A DNA stretch of 64,000 nucleotides from Streptomyces hayashii (GTDB lineage: Bacteria > Actinomycetota > Actinomycetes > Streptomycetales > Streptomycetaceae): assembly GCF_024539815.1 (NCBI RefSeq), contig NZ_JAHHIU010000082.1, forward strand, positions 58,184 to 122,183, given 5' to 3'. Made by a program: the position numbers and the translations under genes. Positions 16,621-25,045 of the stretch are shown piece after piece; within the stretch, counting starts at the first letter, position 1; every line of letters begins with the position of its first letter. Below the pieces are notes generated by a model that saw nothing but the letters and a program-made list of their open reading frames with translations, searched no databases and was not told the DNA's origin.

Positions 16621-17418
16621 GTGACCGACCTGTGGAACGACCTGCTCGGCTGTCTCGACCTCGTGCCCCTGGACGAGGGCACTTATGAGGGCCGTTCTCA
16701 ACGGCTGGAATACCGGCGGCTGTTCGGCGGGCAGCTGCTCGCCCAGTTCGCGGGCGCGGCGCAGCTCGCCGCGCCGGGCAAGGGCCTGAAGTCGCTGCAC
16801 ACGCAGTTCCTGCGAGAGGGACGCACCGGTGAACCGGTGCGCTACGAGACCGAGGTGGCGCAGCAGGGGCGCACCTTCGCGACCGTACGGCTCGTCGCGC
16901 GCCAGGAGCACGGCGTCGTCGCGGCGGCCAACGCGAGCCTGCACACGTGGGAGGAGGGACCCGACCGGCAGACGACCGACCCGGTGCCGGCGCTGCCCGG
17001 GCCCGAACTCACCGTCGAACTCGACCTGCTGCCCTGGGAGTCGAGGGCGGCGACCGATCTCGACACCGCGAAGACCGAGCCGCCCGAGTACGAACTGTGG
17101 ACCCGGATCCCCGAGGCGCCTGCGGCTCTCGCCCCCGCCCTCCTCGCCTACGCCACCGACCTCACGCCGATCGGCACCGCTCTGCGGCCCTTCGAGGGTG
17201 TGACCCAGGCAGACGCGGGCCGGGCGTTCGCCTCGGCCGTCACCTCGCACACCGTCTGGTTCCACCGGCCGTTCGTGACCGGGGGCTGGCTGCTGCTCCG
17301 CCAGCACAGCCCGCTCGCCGCGCGCGGGCGGTGCTTCGGACGCGGCGACGCCCTCACGCCCGACGGCACACTTCTCGCGTCGTACGCGCAGGAGGCGCTG
17401 CTGCGGTTCGCGGGGTGA
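16621..17418 (+). CDS. Acyl-CoA thioesterase II (TesB-like)
   Basis: 265 aa, double hot-dog fold of the TesB family. Expected catalytic elements are present: Asp in AYATDLTPIG, the Ser/Thr in TSHTVWFHRPF and Gln in SYAQEALLR. The LFGGQLLAQ and SLHTQFLREG motifs mark the first hot-dog domain. It would release free CoA from acyl-CoA intermediates, possibly as a safety valve when the pathway stalls. Last gene of the plus-strand unit that starts at 14221. Confidence 0.9.
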   Translation: MTDLWNDLLGCLDLVPLDEGTYEGRSQRLEYRRLFGGQLLAQFAGAAQLAAPGKGLKSLHTQFLREGRTGEPVRYETEVAQQGRTFATVRLVARQEHGVVAAANASLHTWEEGPDRQTTDPVPALPGPELTVELDLLPWESRAATDLDTAKTEPPEYELWTRIPEAPAALAPALLAYATDLTPIGTALRPFEGVTQADAGRAFASAVTSHTVWFHRPFVTGGWLLLRQHSPLAARGRCFGRGDALTPDGTLLASYAQEALLRFAG

Positions 17419-17422
17419 GCGG

Positions 17423-17465
17423 CGCACCGCCGGGCGAGCGCGCGGCTCGACCGTGCGCCGGTGCG
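17423..17465. terminator. Possible branched hairpin between convergent genes
   Basis: CGCACCG (17423-17429) pairs with CGGTGCG (17459-17465), enclosing a CGAGC/GCTCG stem (17435-17449). It sits just beyond the TesB stop, facing the thiolase operon end. No gene is seen in 17419-17587. Confidence 0.35.
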
Positions 17466-17587
17466 GCCCGGTGAGCGGCGCCCGCCCAGGCGGTGCGGCC
17501 GCACCCCGGCCACCACGGCCCGCGAGCAGCGGCCGCCCCGTGCGAGGTCCCGAGTCCGGGTGCGGACACCGGCCTTGGGGGGGGCCG

Positions 17588-18733
17588 TCAGGGCGCCGGT
17601 ACCTCCAGGACCAGCGCCGAGCCCATTCCCCCGCCCGCGCACATCGAGGCGACTCCCACTCCCCCGCCCCTGCGGCGCAGTTCGTGGAGGAGGGTCACGA
17701 CCATGCGGGCGCCGGTCGCGGCCACCGGATGGCCGAGTGAGCAGCCGCTGCCGTTGACGTTCACCGCGTCCGGGTCGAGCCCGAGACGGCGGATCGCGGC
17801 GAGCGGTACGGACGCGAACGCCTCGTTGATCTCGAACAGGTCCACGTCGGACACCGCCATGCCCGCCCGCGCCAGAGCCTTGGGGATGGCCTGCACGGGA
17901 GTCAGCCCGGTCTCCGCCGGGTCGCGGGCCACCGACGCCCAGGAGCGCACCGTGGCCAGTACGGGCAGGCCCAGTCCCTCCCGCGCGAGGCGCTCGTCGG
18001 CCACCGCCACGATCGCCGCCGCGTCGTTGGCGCCGCTGGCGTTGCCCGCCGTGATCGAGAAGCCCTCGATCTCGGGGTGGAGCGGCTTGAGCGCGGCGAG
18101 CTTCTCGGCGCTGGTGTCACGCCGCGGGTGCTCGTCGGCCTCGAAGGGGCCCTGCGGGGTGTCGACCGGCACGGTCTCGTCCTTGAAGCGGCCTTCGTCC
18201 AGGGCCCGGACGGCGTTGCGGTGCGAGCGCAGCGCCCACGCGTCCATCTCCTCGCGGGTGAGCCCCTCGCGTACGGCGGTGTTCCAGCCGACCGTGATCG
18301 ACATGTCGAGGTTGGGGGCGTCCGGGCGGTCGGGGTGGGAGGGCGGCACCCAGCGTTCGCCGCCCAGGAAGGACAGCTTGGGCGCGGTGGAGGCCGAGTT
18401 GACGCCACCGGCGAGCACCAGCCGGTCCATGCCGGCCCGGACCGATGCCGCCGCGGTGGAGACCGCGGCGAGTCCGGCCGCGCAGTGCCTGTTCAGGGCG
18501 AGCCCCGGCACCTGCGGCAGGCCCGCCGTCACGGCCGCGTGGCGTGCGACGACTCCGCCGCCGTAGTGCGACTCGGCGAGGATCAGGTCGTCCACGAGGT
18601 CCGGGTCCAGGCCTTCGGCGACGGCCGTGACGACACGGTCCGCGAGGTCGTAGGCGGACGTGGCGCGCAGGCTCCCCTTGAAGGCGGTGCCGATCGGGGT
18701 GCGCAGGGCGGTGACGAGCACGGCTTCAGGCAT
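17588..18733 (-). CDS. Thiolase (acetyl-CoA acyltransferase)
   Basis: 381 aa from ATG 18733. Catalytic residues are in place: nucleophile Cys84 (NRHCAAGLAA), His335 (GCSLGHPVAATGAR) and the second Cys365 (CAGGGMGSA). NEAFAS marks the family. It would cleave a 3-ketoacyl-CoA to a shortened acyl-CoA and acetyl- or propionyl-CoA. It overlaps the acyl-CoA synthetase gene upstream by 8 nt, forming a two-gene unit controlled by the operator at 20160-20174. Confidence 0.93.
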   Translation of the reverse strand: MPEAVLVTALRTPIGTAFKGSLRATSAYDLADRVVTAVAEGLDPDLVDDLILAESHYGGGVVARHAAVTAGLPQVPGLALNRHCAAGLAAVSTAAASVRAGMDRLVLAGGVNSASTAPKLSFLGGERWVPPSHPDRPDAPNLDMSITVGWNTAVREGLTREEMDAWALRSHRNAVRALDEGRFKDETVPVDTPQGPFEADEHPRRDTSAEKLAALKPLHPEIEGFSITAGNASGANDAAAIVAVADERLAREGLGLPVLATVRSWASVARDPAETGLTPVQAIPKALARAGMAVSDVDLFEINEAFASVPLAAIRRLGLDPDAVNVNGSGCSLGHPVAATGARMVVTLLHELRRRGGGVGVASMCAGGGMGSALVLEVPAP

Positions 18734-20159
18734 CAGCGGCCTCTTCCAGTTCGGCGACGAGGGTGCGGCGCAGCAGCTTCCCGGTGGGCGTGCGGGGCAG
18801 GTCGGGGCGGAAGACGACCGTGTCCGGCGTCTTGGAGGAACGCAGTCGCTGTCTGGCGAAGGCGCGGATCTCGTCCGGGTCGCCGGCGCCGACCAGCACC
18901 GCGACCAGGCGCTGGCCCCACTCCGGGTCGGGCAGCCCCAGCACGGCGGCCTCGCACACGCCCGGGTACTGGAGCAGCACGTCCTCGATCTCGGCGGGGG
19001 CGATGTTCTCCCCGCCGCGGATGATGGTGTCGTCGGCACGGCCCTCGATGAAGAGGTAGCCGTCCTCGTCGAGCCGGCCCCGGTCGCGGGTGGCGAACCA
19101 GCCGTCCGGGTCGCCGCCGCTCCCTCCCGCGTACTCGCCGGAGATCTGCTCTCCGCGCACGAAGACGAGTCCCGTCCCGCCCGGTTCGAGGGGTGTTCCG
19201 TCCTCGTCCCGGATCTCGGTCTCGACGCCCGGGAGGGGACGGCCCACGGAGCCGAGGCGGGCCCGTACAGCCGGGTCGTCCGAGGTGATCGCCCGCCAGT
19301 GGTCGTCGGGCCCCAGCACGCAGACGGACGAGGCGGTCTCCGTCAGCCCGTACGCGTTGACGAAACCGGTCTGCGGGAACTGTCGCAGCGCCCGCTCCAC
19401 CACCGGGCGCGGGCAGCGCGCTCCGCCGTAGGCGAGGCTGCGCAGGGTCGGCGCACCGGCCTGCGCCTCCCCCAGTTCCGCGGTGATCCGGGCGAGCATG
19501 GTGGGGACGACCATGGCGTGGGTGACGCCTTCGCGGCGCACGGTGGCCAGCCAGTCGGCCGGGCCGAAAGCGGGCAGGTAGACGACGCGCCGGCCGGCGT
19601 ACAGGTTCGTCAGCAGGTTCATCAGGCCGGCCACGTGGTAGGGCGGGAGGGCCACCAGGCTCGCGTCGGACACCTCCGCCGAGCCGAAGTCCTGGGTGTT
19701 GAAGACGTAGGCGAGCAGGTGGCGGTGGCGCAGCAGGGCCGCCTTGGGGGCCGCGGTGGTGCCGCTTGTGTAGAGGACGACGGCGGTGGCGTCGCGGTCC
19801 TCGGGGACGGGCCGCCGCTCCGCCTCGTCCCGCGTCGGGTCCAGCAGTGCGTCGAGGTCGGCCGGGCGCAGCACCTCGGCTCCGGGGTGCCGCAGGAGCA
19901 GGGACTCCAGCTGCTCCTCGCCGAGGCGGTAGTTGAGGGGGACGAACGGGACACCGGCCAGCGCCGCCCCGAACAGGGCGACAGGGTAGGCGAGGTGGTT
20001 CGGCCCCAGGTACAGGACCGCGGTGCGGTCACGGAAGCGGTCGGCCGCGTGCTGTGCGAGGCGATGGAGCTCGGCCGCGGAGAGCGAGCGGCCGCCCTCC
20101 GTGACGGCCGGCCGGTCCCCCGCGGAGGCGGCCATTTCCAGGATCACGGCTATATTCAT
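18726..20159 (-). CDS. Acyl-CoA synthetase (AMP-forming, FadD-type)
   Basis: 477 aa from ATG 20159; a GTG at 20180 would add 7 residues encoded by the operator itself. ANL-family motifs: P-loop YTSGTTAAPKAAL, AYGLTE, the A8 region (GYLFIEGRADDTIIRGGENI) and C-terminal PRTPTGKLLRR with the catalytic Lys. It activates a carboxylic acid to its CoA thioester. The start codon directly abuts the GAGAAT operator and has no ribosome-binding site, so translation may be leaderless or begin further in. Confidence 0.9.
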   Translation of the reverse strand: MNIAVILEMAASAGDRPAVTEGGRSLSAAELHRLAQHAADRFRDRTAVLYLGPNHLAYPVALFGAALAGVPFVPLNYRLGEEQLESLLLRHPGAEVLRPADLDALLDPTRDEAERRPVPEDRDATAVVLYTSGTTAAPKAALLRHRHLLAYVFNTQDFGSAEVSDASLVALPPYHVAGLMNLLTNLYAGRRVVYLPAFGPADWLATVRREGVTHAMVVPTMLARITAELGEAQAGAPTLRSLAYGGARCPRPVVERALRQFPQTGFVNAYGLTETASSVCVLGPDDHWRAITSDDPAVRARLGSVGRPLPGVETEIRDEDGTPLEPGGTGLVFVRGEQISGEYAGGSGGDPDGWFATRDRGRLDEDGYLFIEGRADDTIIRGGENIAPAEIEDVLLQYPGVCEAAVLGLPDPEWGQRLVAVLVGAGDPDEIRAFARQRLRSSKTPDTVVFRPDLPRTPTGKLLRRTLVAELEEAADA

Positions 20160-20174
20160 GAGAATGTCATTCTC
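20160..20174. promoter_or_regulatory. Operator GAGAATGTCATTCTC (perfect copy)
   Basis: Perfect palindrome in the 53-nt gap between the divergent acyl-CoA synthetase (20159, minus) and SDR (20213, plus) genes. The first operator base is adjacent to the minus-strand ATG. Binding here would block both promoters. Confidence 0.85.
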
Positions 20175-20212
20175 GTACACTCAGAGCGCGACTCGCAAGA
20201 GAGGGGAATGAT

Positions 20213-20980
20213 GTGCGCATCGAGAATGCGGCCGCCCTGGTGGTCGGAGGCGCCGGCGGCCTGGGGGAGGCCACGGTACGGCGACTGCACGCGGCGGGCG
20301 CCCGGGTGGTGATCGCCGACCTCGCCGACGACAAGGGCGAGGCGCTGGCGGCGGAGCTCGGCGTGCGGTACGTCCGCACCGACGCCACGGACGAGGACTC
20401 GGTGGCGAACGCGGTGACGGCGGCCCAGCAGGCCGGCGAGTTCAGGATCGCCGTCGACTGTCACGGCGGTCCGGCGAGCGGCGGCCGGCTCGTCGGCAAG
20501 GACGGCTCACCCCTGGATCTCACCGGTTTCCGCGCCACCGTCGACGTCTACCTGACGGGGGTCTTCAACGTCATGCGCATGACGGCCGCCGCCATCGCGG
20601 GCACCGCGCCCGACGGCGAGGACGGCGGGCGCGGCGTGATCGTCACGACCTCTTCCATCGCCGCGTACGAGGGTCAGATCGGTCAACTGCCGTACGCCGC
20701 CGCCAAAGGCGGGGTGAGCGCCATGACGCTGGTCGCCGCCCGGGACCTGTCGCCCCTCGGCATCCGCGTGGTCTCCGTCGCCCCCGGCACCGTGCTCACG
20801 CCCGCGTACGGGAAGGCGGCCGACCGCCTGGAGGCGTACTGGGGCCCCCAGGTGCCGCATCCGCGGCGCATGGGACGGCCGCAGGAGTACGCCGCTCTGG
20901 TCCAGCACCTGTGCGAGAACGACTACCTCAACGGTGAAGTGGTGCGACTGGACGGTGCGTTGAGGTTCCCACCGAAGTAG
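20213..20980 (+). CDS. Short-chain dehydrogenase (17beta-HSD10 / 3-hydroxyacyl-CoA dehydrogenase-like)
   Basis: 255 aa from GTG with GAGAGGGG upstream. Classical SDR: GGAGGLGEA nucleotide motif (about 11-19), Asp at the end of beta2 (VIADLADD, NAD preference), catalytic Ser in TTSSIAAYEGQIGQ and YAAAK. The insertion after the catalytic Ser and IGQLPYAAAKGG resemble type-10 HSDs, which oxidise 3-hydroxyacyl-CoA and steroid alcohols. It is divergent from an acyl-CoA synthetase/thiolase unit and shares its operator. Confidence 0.88.
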   Translation: MRIENAAALVVGGAGGLGEATVRRLHAAGARVVIADLADDKGEALAAELGVRYVRTDATDEDSVANAVTAAQQAGEFRIAVDCHGGPASGGRLVGKDGSPLDLTGFRATVDVYLTGVFNVMRMTAAAIAGTAPDGEDGGRGVIVTTSSIAAYEGQIGQLPYAAAKGGVSAMTLVAARDLSPLGIRVVSVAPGTVLTPAYGKAADRLEAYWGPQVPHPRRMGRPQEYAALVQHLCENDYLNGEVVRLDGALRFPPK

Positions 20981-21004
20981 GACGACCCCTATCCGAGGAG
21001 CGTC

Positions 21005-22906
21005 ATGCGAACGAGAACCCGGGGCCTCGCCGCCCTGGTGGCACTAGTGGGTGTCACCGCCTTCCTGTCCCCCGCGGAGGCCGCCTCGTCGTCCCCGCCC
21101 CCGCCCTCTCCCGAGCGGATCAAGGTGAAGAGGCTGCCATTGCCGCCCACCGCCCCCTCGGACGAGGCCGGGTCCTGCACGCGCTCCCTGAACCCGCGCG
21201 GTACGGGCTGCGTTTCGGCCGGATGGGGAGGCGGCAGCGCCGGCGGCTTCCTCCCGGACGGCCGGGTCGTCACCGCGAACGTGACCTTCGCCGGCGCCCC
21301 GGCCGCCCCCGACCCGGCGAGCGTCTACAGCGGGAGCCAGCTGATCGCCGTGCGAACGGACGGGAAGACCTTTCCGTCCGGTGACGCGTGGAAGTGCCTG
21401 ACGTGCGGCGTACCGCCGGAGAACAGGCAGGGCATGAACCCGGACACCAGCTACCCCCAGCCGTTCGCCGACGGCAGGCGGGTCCTGTGGGGGACGAACG
21501 TCATCGACTGCGGCCCCTACCGGCTCGCCTCGCCGGCCTGCACCCCGGCCCGCCTCCACGTGTACCCCATCCGCTGGAACACCAGGGCGGACGGTTCAGG
21601 TCCGGGAAGCCCGATCCGTGAGCTGCGCCTGCACCCCGACCAGGTGCACCTCGGATTCAACTCCACCTCGGTCACGGCCGGGCGGTTCGACCAGTACGGC
21701 TACTTCGCCCGGCTGAGGTTCGACCCGTCGCCCACGACGGGCACACCGCGGGCCCCCCGCTACGACCTGGAGAGGGTCAGCCGCATGTTCGACGCGGCCC
21801 CCGCCGGGCAACCGGTGCACGTCGACCCCGAGAAGCCCTCGACGCTCGTGTCCGACGCCTCGCCGCCCTCCGTCGGCGAGCTGCGTGGCTTCTCGAAGGA
21901 CGGCAGGGAGGTCTTCTACGTCGGCTTCCCGGCCGAGTCGTCCAACATGGACCTGATGGCCGCCGACCTGCGCACCGGCAAGGTCCGCCGGGTGACGGCC
22001 GACCCCGGGTACACCGACCCGTTGGACTCGTCCCCGGACGACCGCTGGATCGTCGCGCTGGACACCCGCGGCAGCGACCGCATGACCTTCATGTCCGGCA
22101 TGACCGGCATCCCGCCGATCACCGACCTGCTGACCACCTCGGCGGTCTCCTCGGTGCGCAACAACGGCGATCGGCGCTTCTTCCAGCCCTATCTGATCGA
22201 CCGCCACGGTGACCGCGGATCCTACCGGGGCCAGCGACTCAACTACGCGAACACCTCTCCGAACTGGAACGCCGGCGCCGACCCGCGCTGGTCCCCGGAC
22301 GGGACGGCGGTCGCCTACCACGAGCGCCTGGTGTCGGCGCCGTCCTGCGGTGGGGCGAACCCACTGCCGTGTCCGGTGTCCGGGGAGCCGGGCGGTCGCC
22401 GCACGCGGCTGATGCTCGCGGAGCTGGTGGACCGTGAGCCGGTGCGCCGACGGCCGGTGAAACCGGTCTCCGACGAGGTGCCGTGGGGCACCCCCTACGT
22501 TCCGGGCAGCTCGCTTCCGGAGCGGCCCTATCCGCCGCAGGGCACGTACACCCTGAGCGGGAAGTCGTCCGGCAGCGCGAAGGTCGACATCGTGTGGGAC
22601 GAGACCAAGACCGCCGTGAAGACGGTGTCCCTGCGCTACAAGCGCTATTCGGACGACGGCAGAAGCTTCCTCGACGGCACCGAGCGAGTGACGCGCGTCG
22701 GCCACAGCCCCACCCTGGCCACCCTCGACTGGTACTCGGACCTGGTGAAGACCGCGCGGGGCGGGAAGGTTCTGGCCACCAAGAAGACCGGCGCCGACGG
22801 GTTCCATCTGACGATCGACCTCTGGACGACGGTCTTCCAGGCGACCGGCACGCTCACGACGACGGTCGGCGGACGCACGTACACCCAGCCCGCGAACGGC
22901 ACCTGA
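21005..22906 (+). CDS. Secreted TolB/PD40-type beta-propeller protein
   Basis: 633 aa with AGGAG before ATG. Signal peptide about 1-27 (ends AEAAS). Four cysteines near the N-terminus (CTRS, GCVS, CLTC) suggest disulphides. Several WD/PD40-like repeats follow (SKDGREVFYVGFP, SPDDRWIVALDT, WSPDGTAVAYHE), then a C-terminal beta domain (about 510-633). No catalytic motif of prolyl oligopeptidases is seen. Not obviously part of the acyl-CoA pathway; an extracellular binding or unknown role is likely. Confidence 0.78.
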   Translation: MRTRTRGLAALVALVGVTAFLSPAEAASSSPPPPSPERIKVKRLPLPPTAPSDEAGSCTRSLNPRGTGCVSAGWGGGSAGGFLPDGRVVTANVTFAGAPAAPDPASVYSGSQLIAVRTDGKTFPSGDAWKCLTCGVPPENRQGMNPDTSYPQPFADGRRVLWGTNVIDCGPYRLASPACTPARLHVYPIRWNTRADGSGPGSPIRELRLHPDQVHLGFNSTSVTAGRFDQYGYFARLRFDPSPTTGTPRAPRYDLERVSRMFDAAPAGQPVHVDPEKPSTLVSDASPPSVGELRGFSKDGREVFYVGFPAESSNMDLMAADLRTGKVRRVTADPGYTDPLDSSPDDRWIVALDTRGSDRMTFMSGMTGIPPITDLLTTSAVSSVRNNGDRRFFQPYLIDRHGDRGSYRGQRLNYANTSPNWNAGADPRWSPDGTAVAYHERLVSAPSCGGANPLPCPVSGEPGGRRTRLMLAELVDREPVRRRPVKPVSDEVPWGTPYVPGSSLPERPYPPQGTYTLSGKSSGSAKVDIVWDETKTAVKTVSLRYKRYSDDGRSFLDGTERVTRVGHSPTLATLDWYSDLVKTARGGKVLATKKTGADGFHLTIDLWTTVFQATGTLTTTVGGRTYTQPANGT

Positions 22907-22919
22907 GACCGTCCAGGAC

Positions 22920-23160
22920 TCAGCCGCGCTCCGTCCCCCGGCGGGCCGCGGCACACAGCCACTCCGCGCAGGCGTGCAGCCCGTCGCCCGGCTCGCGGTT
23001 CGTTCCCGGCGAGCGCGCGGGTGCAGCTGCCCTCCAGGAGGGCGCGACGAGGCGGAAGCAGGCCAGGACCTGGTACCAGCGGAAGGCGGAGACGTCCCGG
23101 CCGGTCGACTCGGCGCAGTGCGCGACGAGTTCGGCACGGCCGGGCATTCCATGAAGCCGC
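22920..23160 (-). pseudogene. Remnant of a phosphotransferase (APH-like) gene, frameshifted and N-truncated
   Basis: Minus-strand pieces in different frames line up as one C-terminal region of the APH-like phosphotransferase family often found beside FadE genes. The pieces are GMPGRAELVAHCAESTGRD, VSAFRWYQVLACFRLVA, then (shifted frame) LLEGSCTRALAGNEPRAG, then (first frame again) GDGLHACAEWLCAAARRG. Two compensating frameshifts lie near 23055 and 22985. The kinase N-lobe and catalytic loop are missing. A further stretch (ASGQDDAVLGALFSVLDEV, to about 23220) may belong to it in a third frame. Sequencing error could explain the shifts but not the missing N-terminus. Confidence 0.55.
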
Positions 23161-23256
23161 CGACCTCGTCCAGGACGGAGAACAGGGCGCCCAGCACCGC
23201 GTCGTCCTGCCCGCTCGCGTACAGGCGCGGCCGGGGTACGCCGGTGCGGCGGCAGT

Positions 23257-23465
23257 GAACGCCACGTCATCGACCGCTCACGCATCCGGACCGACCTGCG
23301 GCACCATCCGCTGCGCGATCCGCCGCCGCACCGGTACCGGATCCCACGTCGACTGGTTCACGAACTGCTGCAGGTTCTGCTCGCTGCCGTCCGCCGGCCG
23401 CTCCGCCATCGGCTGGCTCGACTTGCGCCGCCCGTCCAGCATCAGCCCCCGCCGACACCTTCGCC
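23257..23465 (-). pseudogene. N-terminal remnant of an IS701-type (DDE) transposase
   Basis: The frame reads GLMLDGRRKSSQPMAERPAD, then GSEQNLQQFVNQSTWDPVPV, RRRIAQRMVPQVGPDA, a TGA stop (23278-23280) and AVDDVAF. This matches the LLLDGxRKSxEPMAxR ... QxLQxFVxxSPWD ... VRRRIAxRM ... PDAWxxDDxxF start of IS701-like transposases. The stop falls exactly where the family has Trp (TGG to TGA). After AVDDVAF the similarity ends and the phosphotransferase remnant begins. Only about 70 codons remain, with no catalytic DDE residues, so it is inactive. No terminal inverted repeats were found. Confidence 0.7.
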
Positions 23466-23546
23466 CGAGCCCGGTTCACTTCATGTGGGTACGCACCTTC
23501 AGCGTTGCCCCGAACAGGACCGGCAGGCAGACGTGACGGAGTCCTG

Positions 23547-24833
23547 TCAGTACGGGAAGACCACTTCCGGATTGTTCGGCGAGGGGCCGTCCAGCAGCGG
23601 ACTGTGGATCCCCTTCAGCGTCCGGTCGAAGAACGCTGTCACGTACTCGCGGGTGATGGTCACCCCGCGTTCCGGGGAGAGGGGCGGCGTCGGGAACCCG
23701 GCCTCCTCCAGAAGCAGGTCCAGGTCGGTGAAGCTGGTGTGGTCGGCGCCGGCGACCGTCAGCCACTTCTTGTAGCCGCCGAGGGCGGCCCAGGTCTGCT
23801 CCCACGCGGTGTCGGGGCCGCCGGGCGAATGGTTGGCGGCCGCACCCAGCATGAGGAACGGCCGGTTGATCTGGCCGGGCCTCGGGGCCGGGTGGAAGGT
23901 GCCGTCCATGTCCACTCCGGCCCGTACTCGCGGGTCGGCGATCATCGTGGCGGCGGCCGCCGCTCCGCCGATGGAGTGTCCGGCCATGCCGATCCTGTGC
24001 TTGTCGATGAGGTGTGCCAGGGGCCACGCGGTATGGCCATGCGTCAACTGGTCGATCACGAAGGACACGTCCAGCGCGCGGCCGGCGGTCACGGAGTCGA
24101 AGTCGAGGGCTTCCGGGTCGTCGCAGATCGCGCACGGCGGCGTCTGGCCGTTCGCCAGCGTCTCACCGCTGTCCTCGTAGGTGTGGCCGACGAGCGCGAC
24201 GACGTAGCCGTGACTGGCCAGGTCTGTCGCGAGCGAGGTGAGCACCATGCGCGGGTCCTCGAACCCGGGTGAGAGGACCACCAGCGGATACTTGCCGCTC
24301 TGCGGCCACGCGCCGTCGAATGCGTGAGTGGTGACGTGGGAAAGGTTCTGTGCGGTGACGCCGGAGCTCGCCGGCAACTTCCGGTGCTGGATGGCTCCGG
24401 CTGCCTCGGCGAGGGTCATATAAGGGGCCGGAGTCCCGGTCCCGGGGACGGCCGGGTAGACCATCGTGACGGTCAGTCGGCGGGGGCCGGACGACGGCAC
24501 CCACGGGTCGAGGCGGCTCGCGTCGGTGAGGTGGACGACTTTCTCGCCGGCGGCGTAGGGGCCGGTCGGCGCGGGGAGCCTGCCTTGGAAGGATGGCGTG
24601 GGCGCGGTGGCAGTGGCCGGTGCGGTGTCGAACGCGTGCGTGGCCACCGGTGCGGTCGTGGCGGCGAACCCGGCTCCGGTTCCGGTGACAAGGGCGGCGA
24701 GCGCGAGCACCGCGACAGCGCTGATACGGCGATTGCGTTTCCTGACATCGACGGAGCCGCTGCTGTGGGCGTCGGTCCGGCAGCCGGCGGTCGAGGGCGC
24801 CGCGAGGCCGACCGCGCCGTCACCGGTCGTCAT
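23547..24833 (-). CDS. Secreted alpha/beta hydrolase (PAF-acetylhydrolase/lipase-like)
   Basis: 428 aa from ATG 24833. After an unusually long N-region (about 30 residues) comes a signal-like segment RKRNRRISAVAVLALAALV (31-49). The nucleophile elbow GHSIGG has Ser287; oxyanion strand YPLVVLSPGFEDPR and the VAGADHTSFTD His match the platelet-activating-factor acetylhydrolase/dienelactone-type esterases. C234 and C237 (PPCAIC) may form a disulphide. Unrelated by sequence to the CoA pathway. The start has no clear ribosome site, so the true N-terminus is uncertain. Confidence 0.82.
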   Translation of the reverse strand: MTTGDGAVGLAAPSTAGCRTDAHSSGSVDVRKRNRRISAVAVLALAALVTGTGAGFAATTAPVATHAFDTAPATATAPTPSFQGRLPAPTGPYAAGEKVVHLTDASRLDPWVPSSGPRRLTVTMVYPAVPGTGTPAPYMTLAEAAGAIQHRKLPASSGVTAQNLSHVTTHAFDGAWPQSGKYPLVVLSPGFEDPRMVLTSLATDLASHGYVVALVGHTYEDSGETLANGQTPPCAICDDPEALDFDSVTAGRALDVSFVIDQLTHGHTAWPLAHLIDKHRIGMAGHSIGGAAAAATMIADPRVRAGVDMDGTFHPAPRPGQINRPFLMLGAAANHSPGGPDTAWEQTWAALGGYKKWLTVAGADHTSFTDLDLLLEEAGFPTPPLSPERGVTITREYVTAFFDRTLKGIHSPLLDGPSPNNPEVVFPY

Positions 24834-25045
24834 GGTGCGCCGTCGGGCGGTGCGGCTTGAGGTATTGATCGTTCCACTCCTCGTTCTCGGGACGGCCGGG
24901 GGCCCTCACCGATGGTTCGCGGGTGGCGCTGCGGAGCGGCGCACCTGCACCGTCCCTCACCGGCCATCTGCTCTCCAGCCAACAGCAGTCGGGCCGGCCC
25001 GGACACCTGGCCGGCCCCCCGAACCGTGGTAGGGACAACCCCCTG

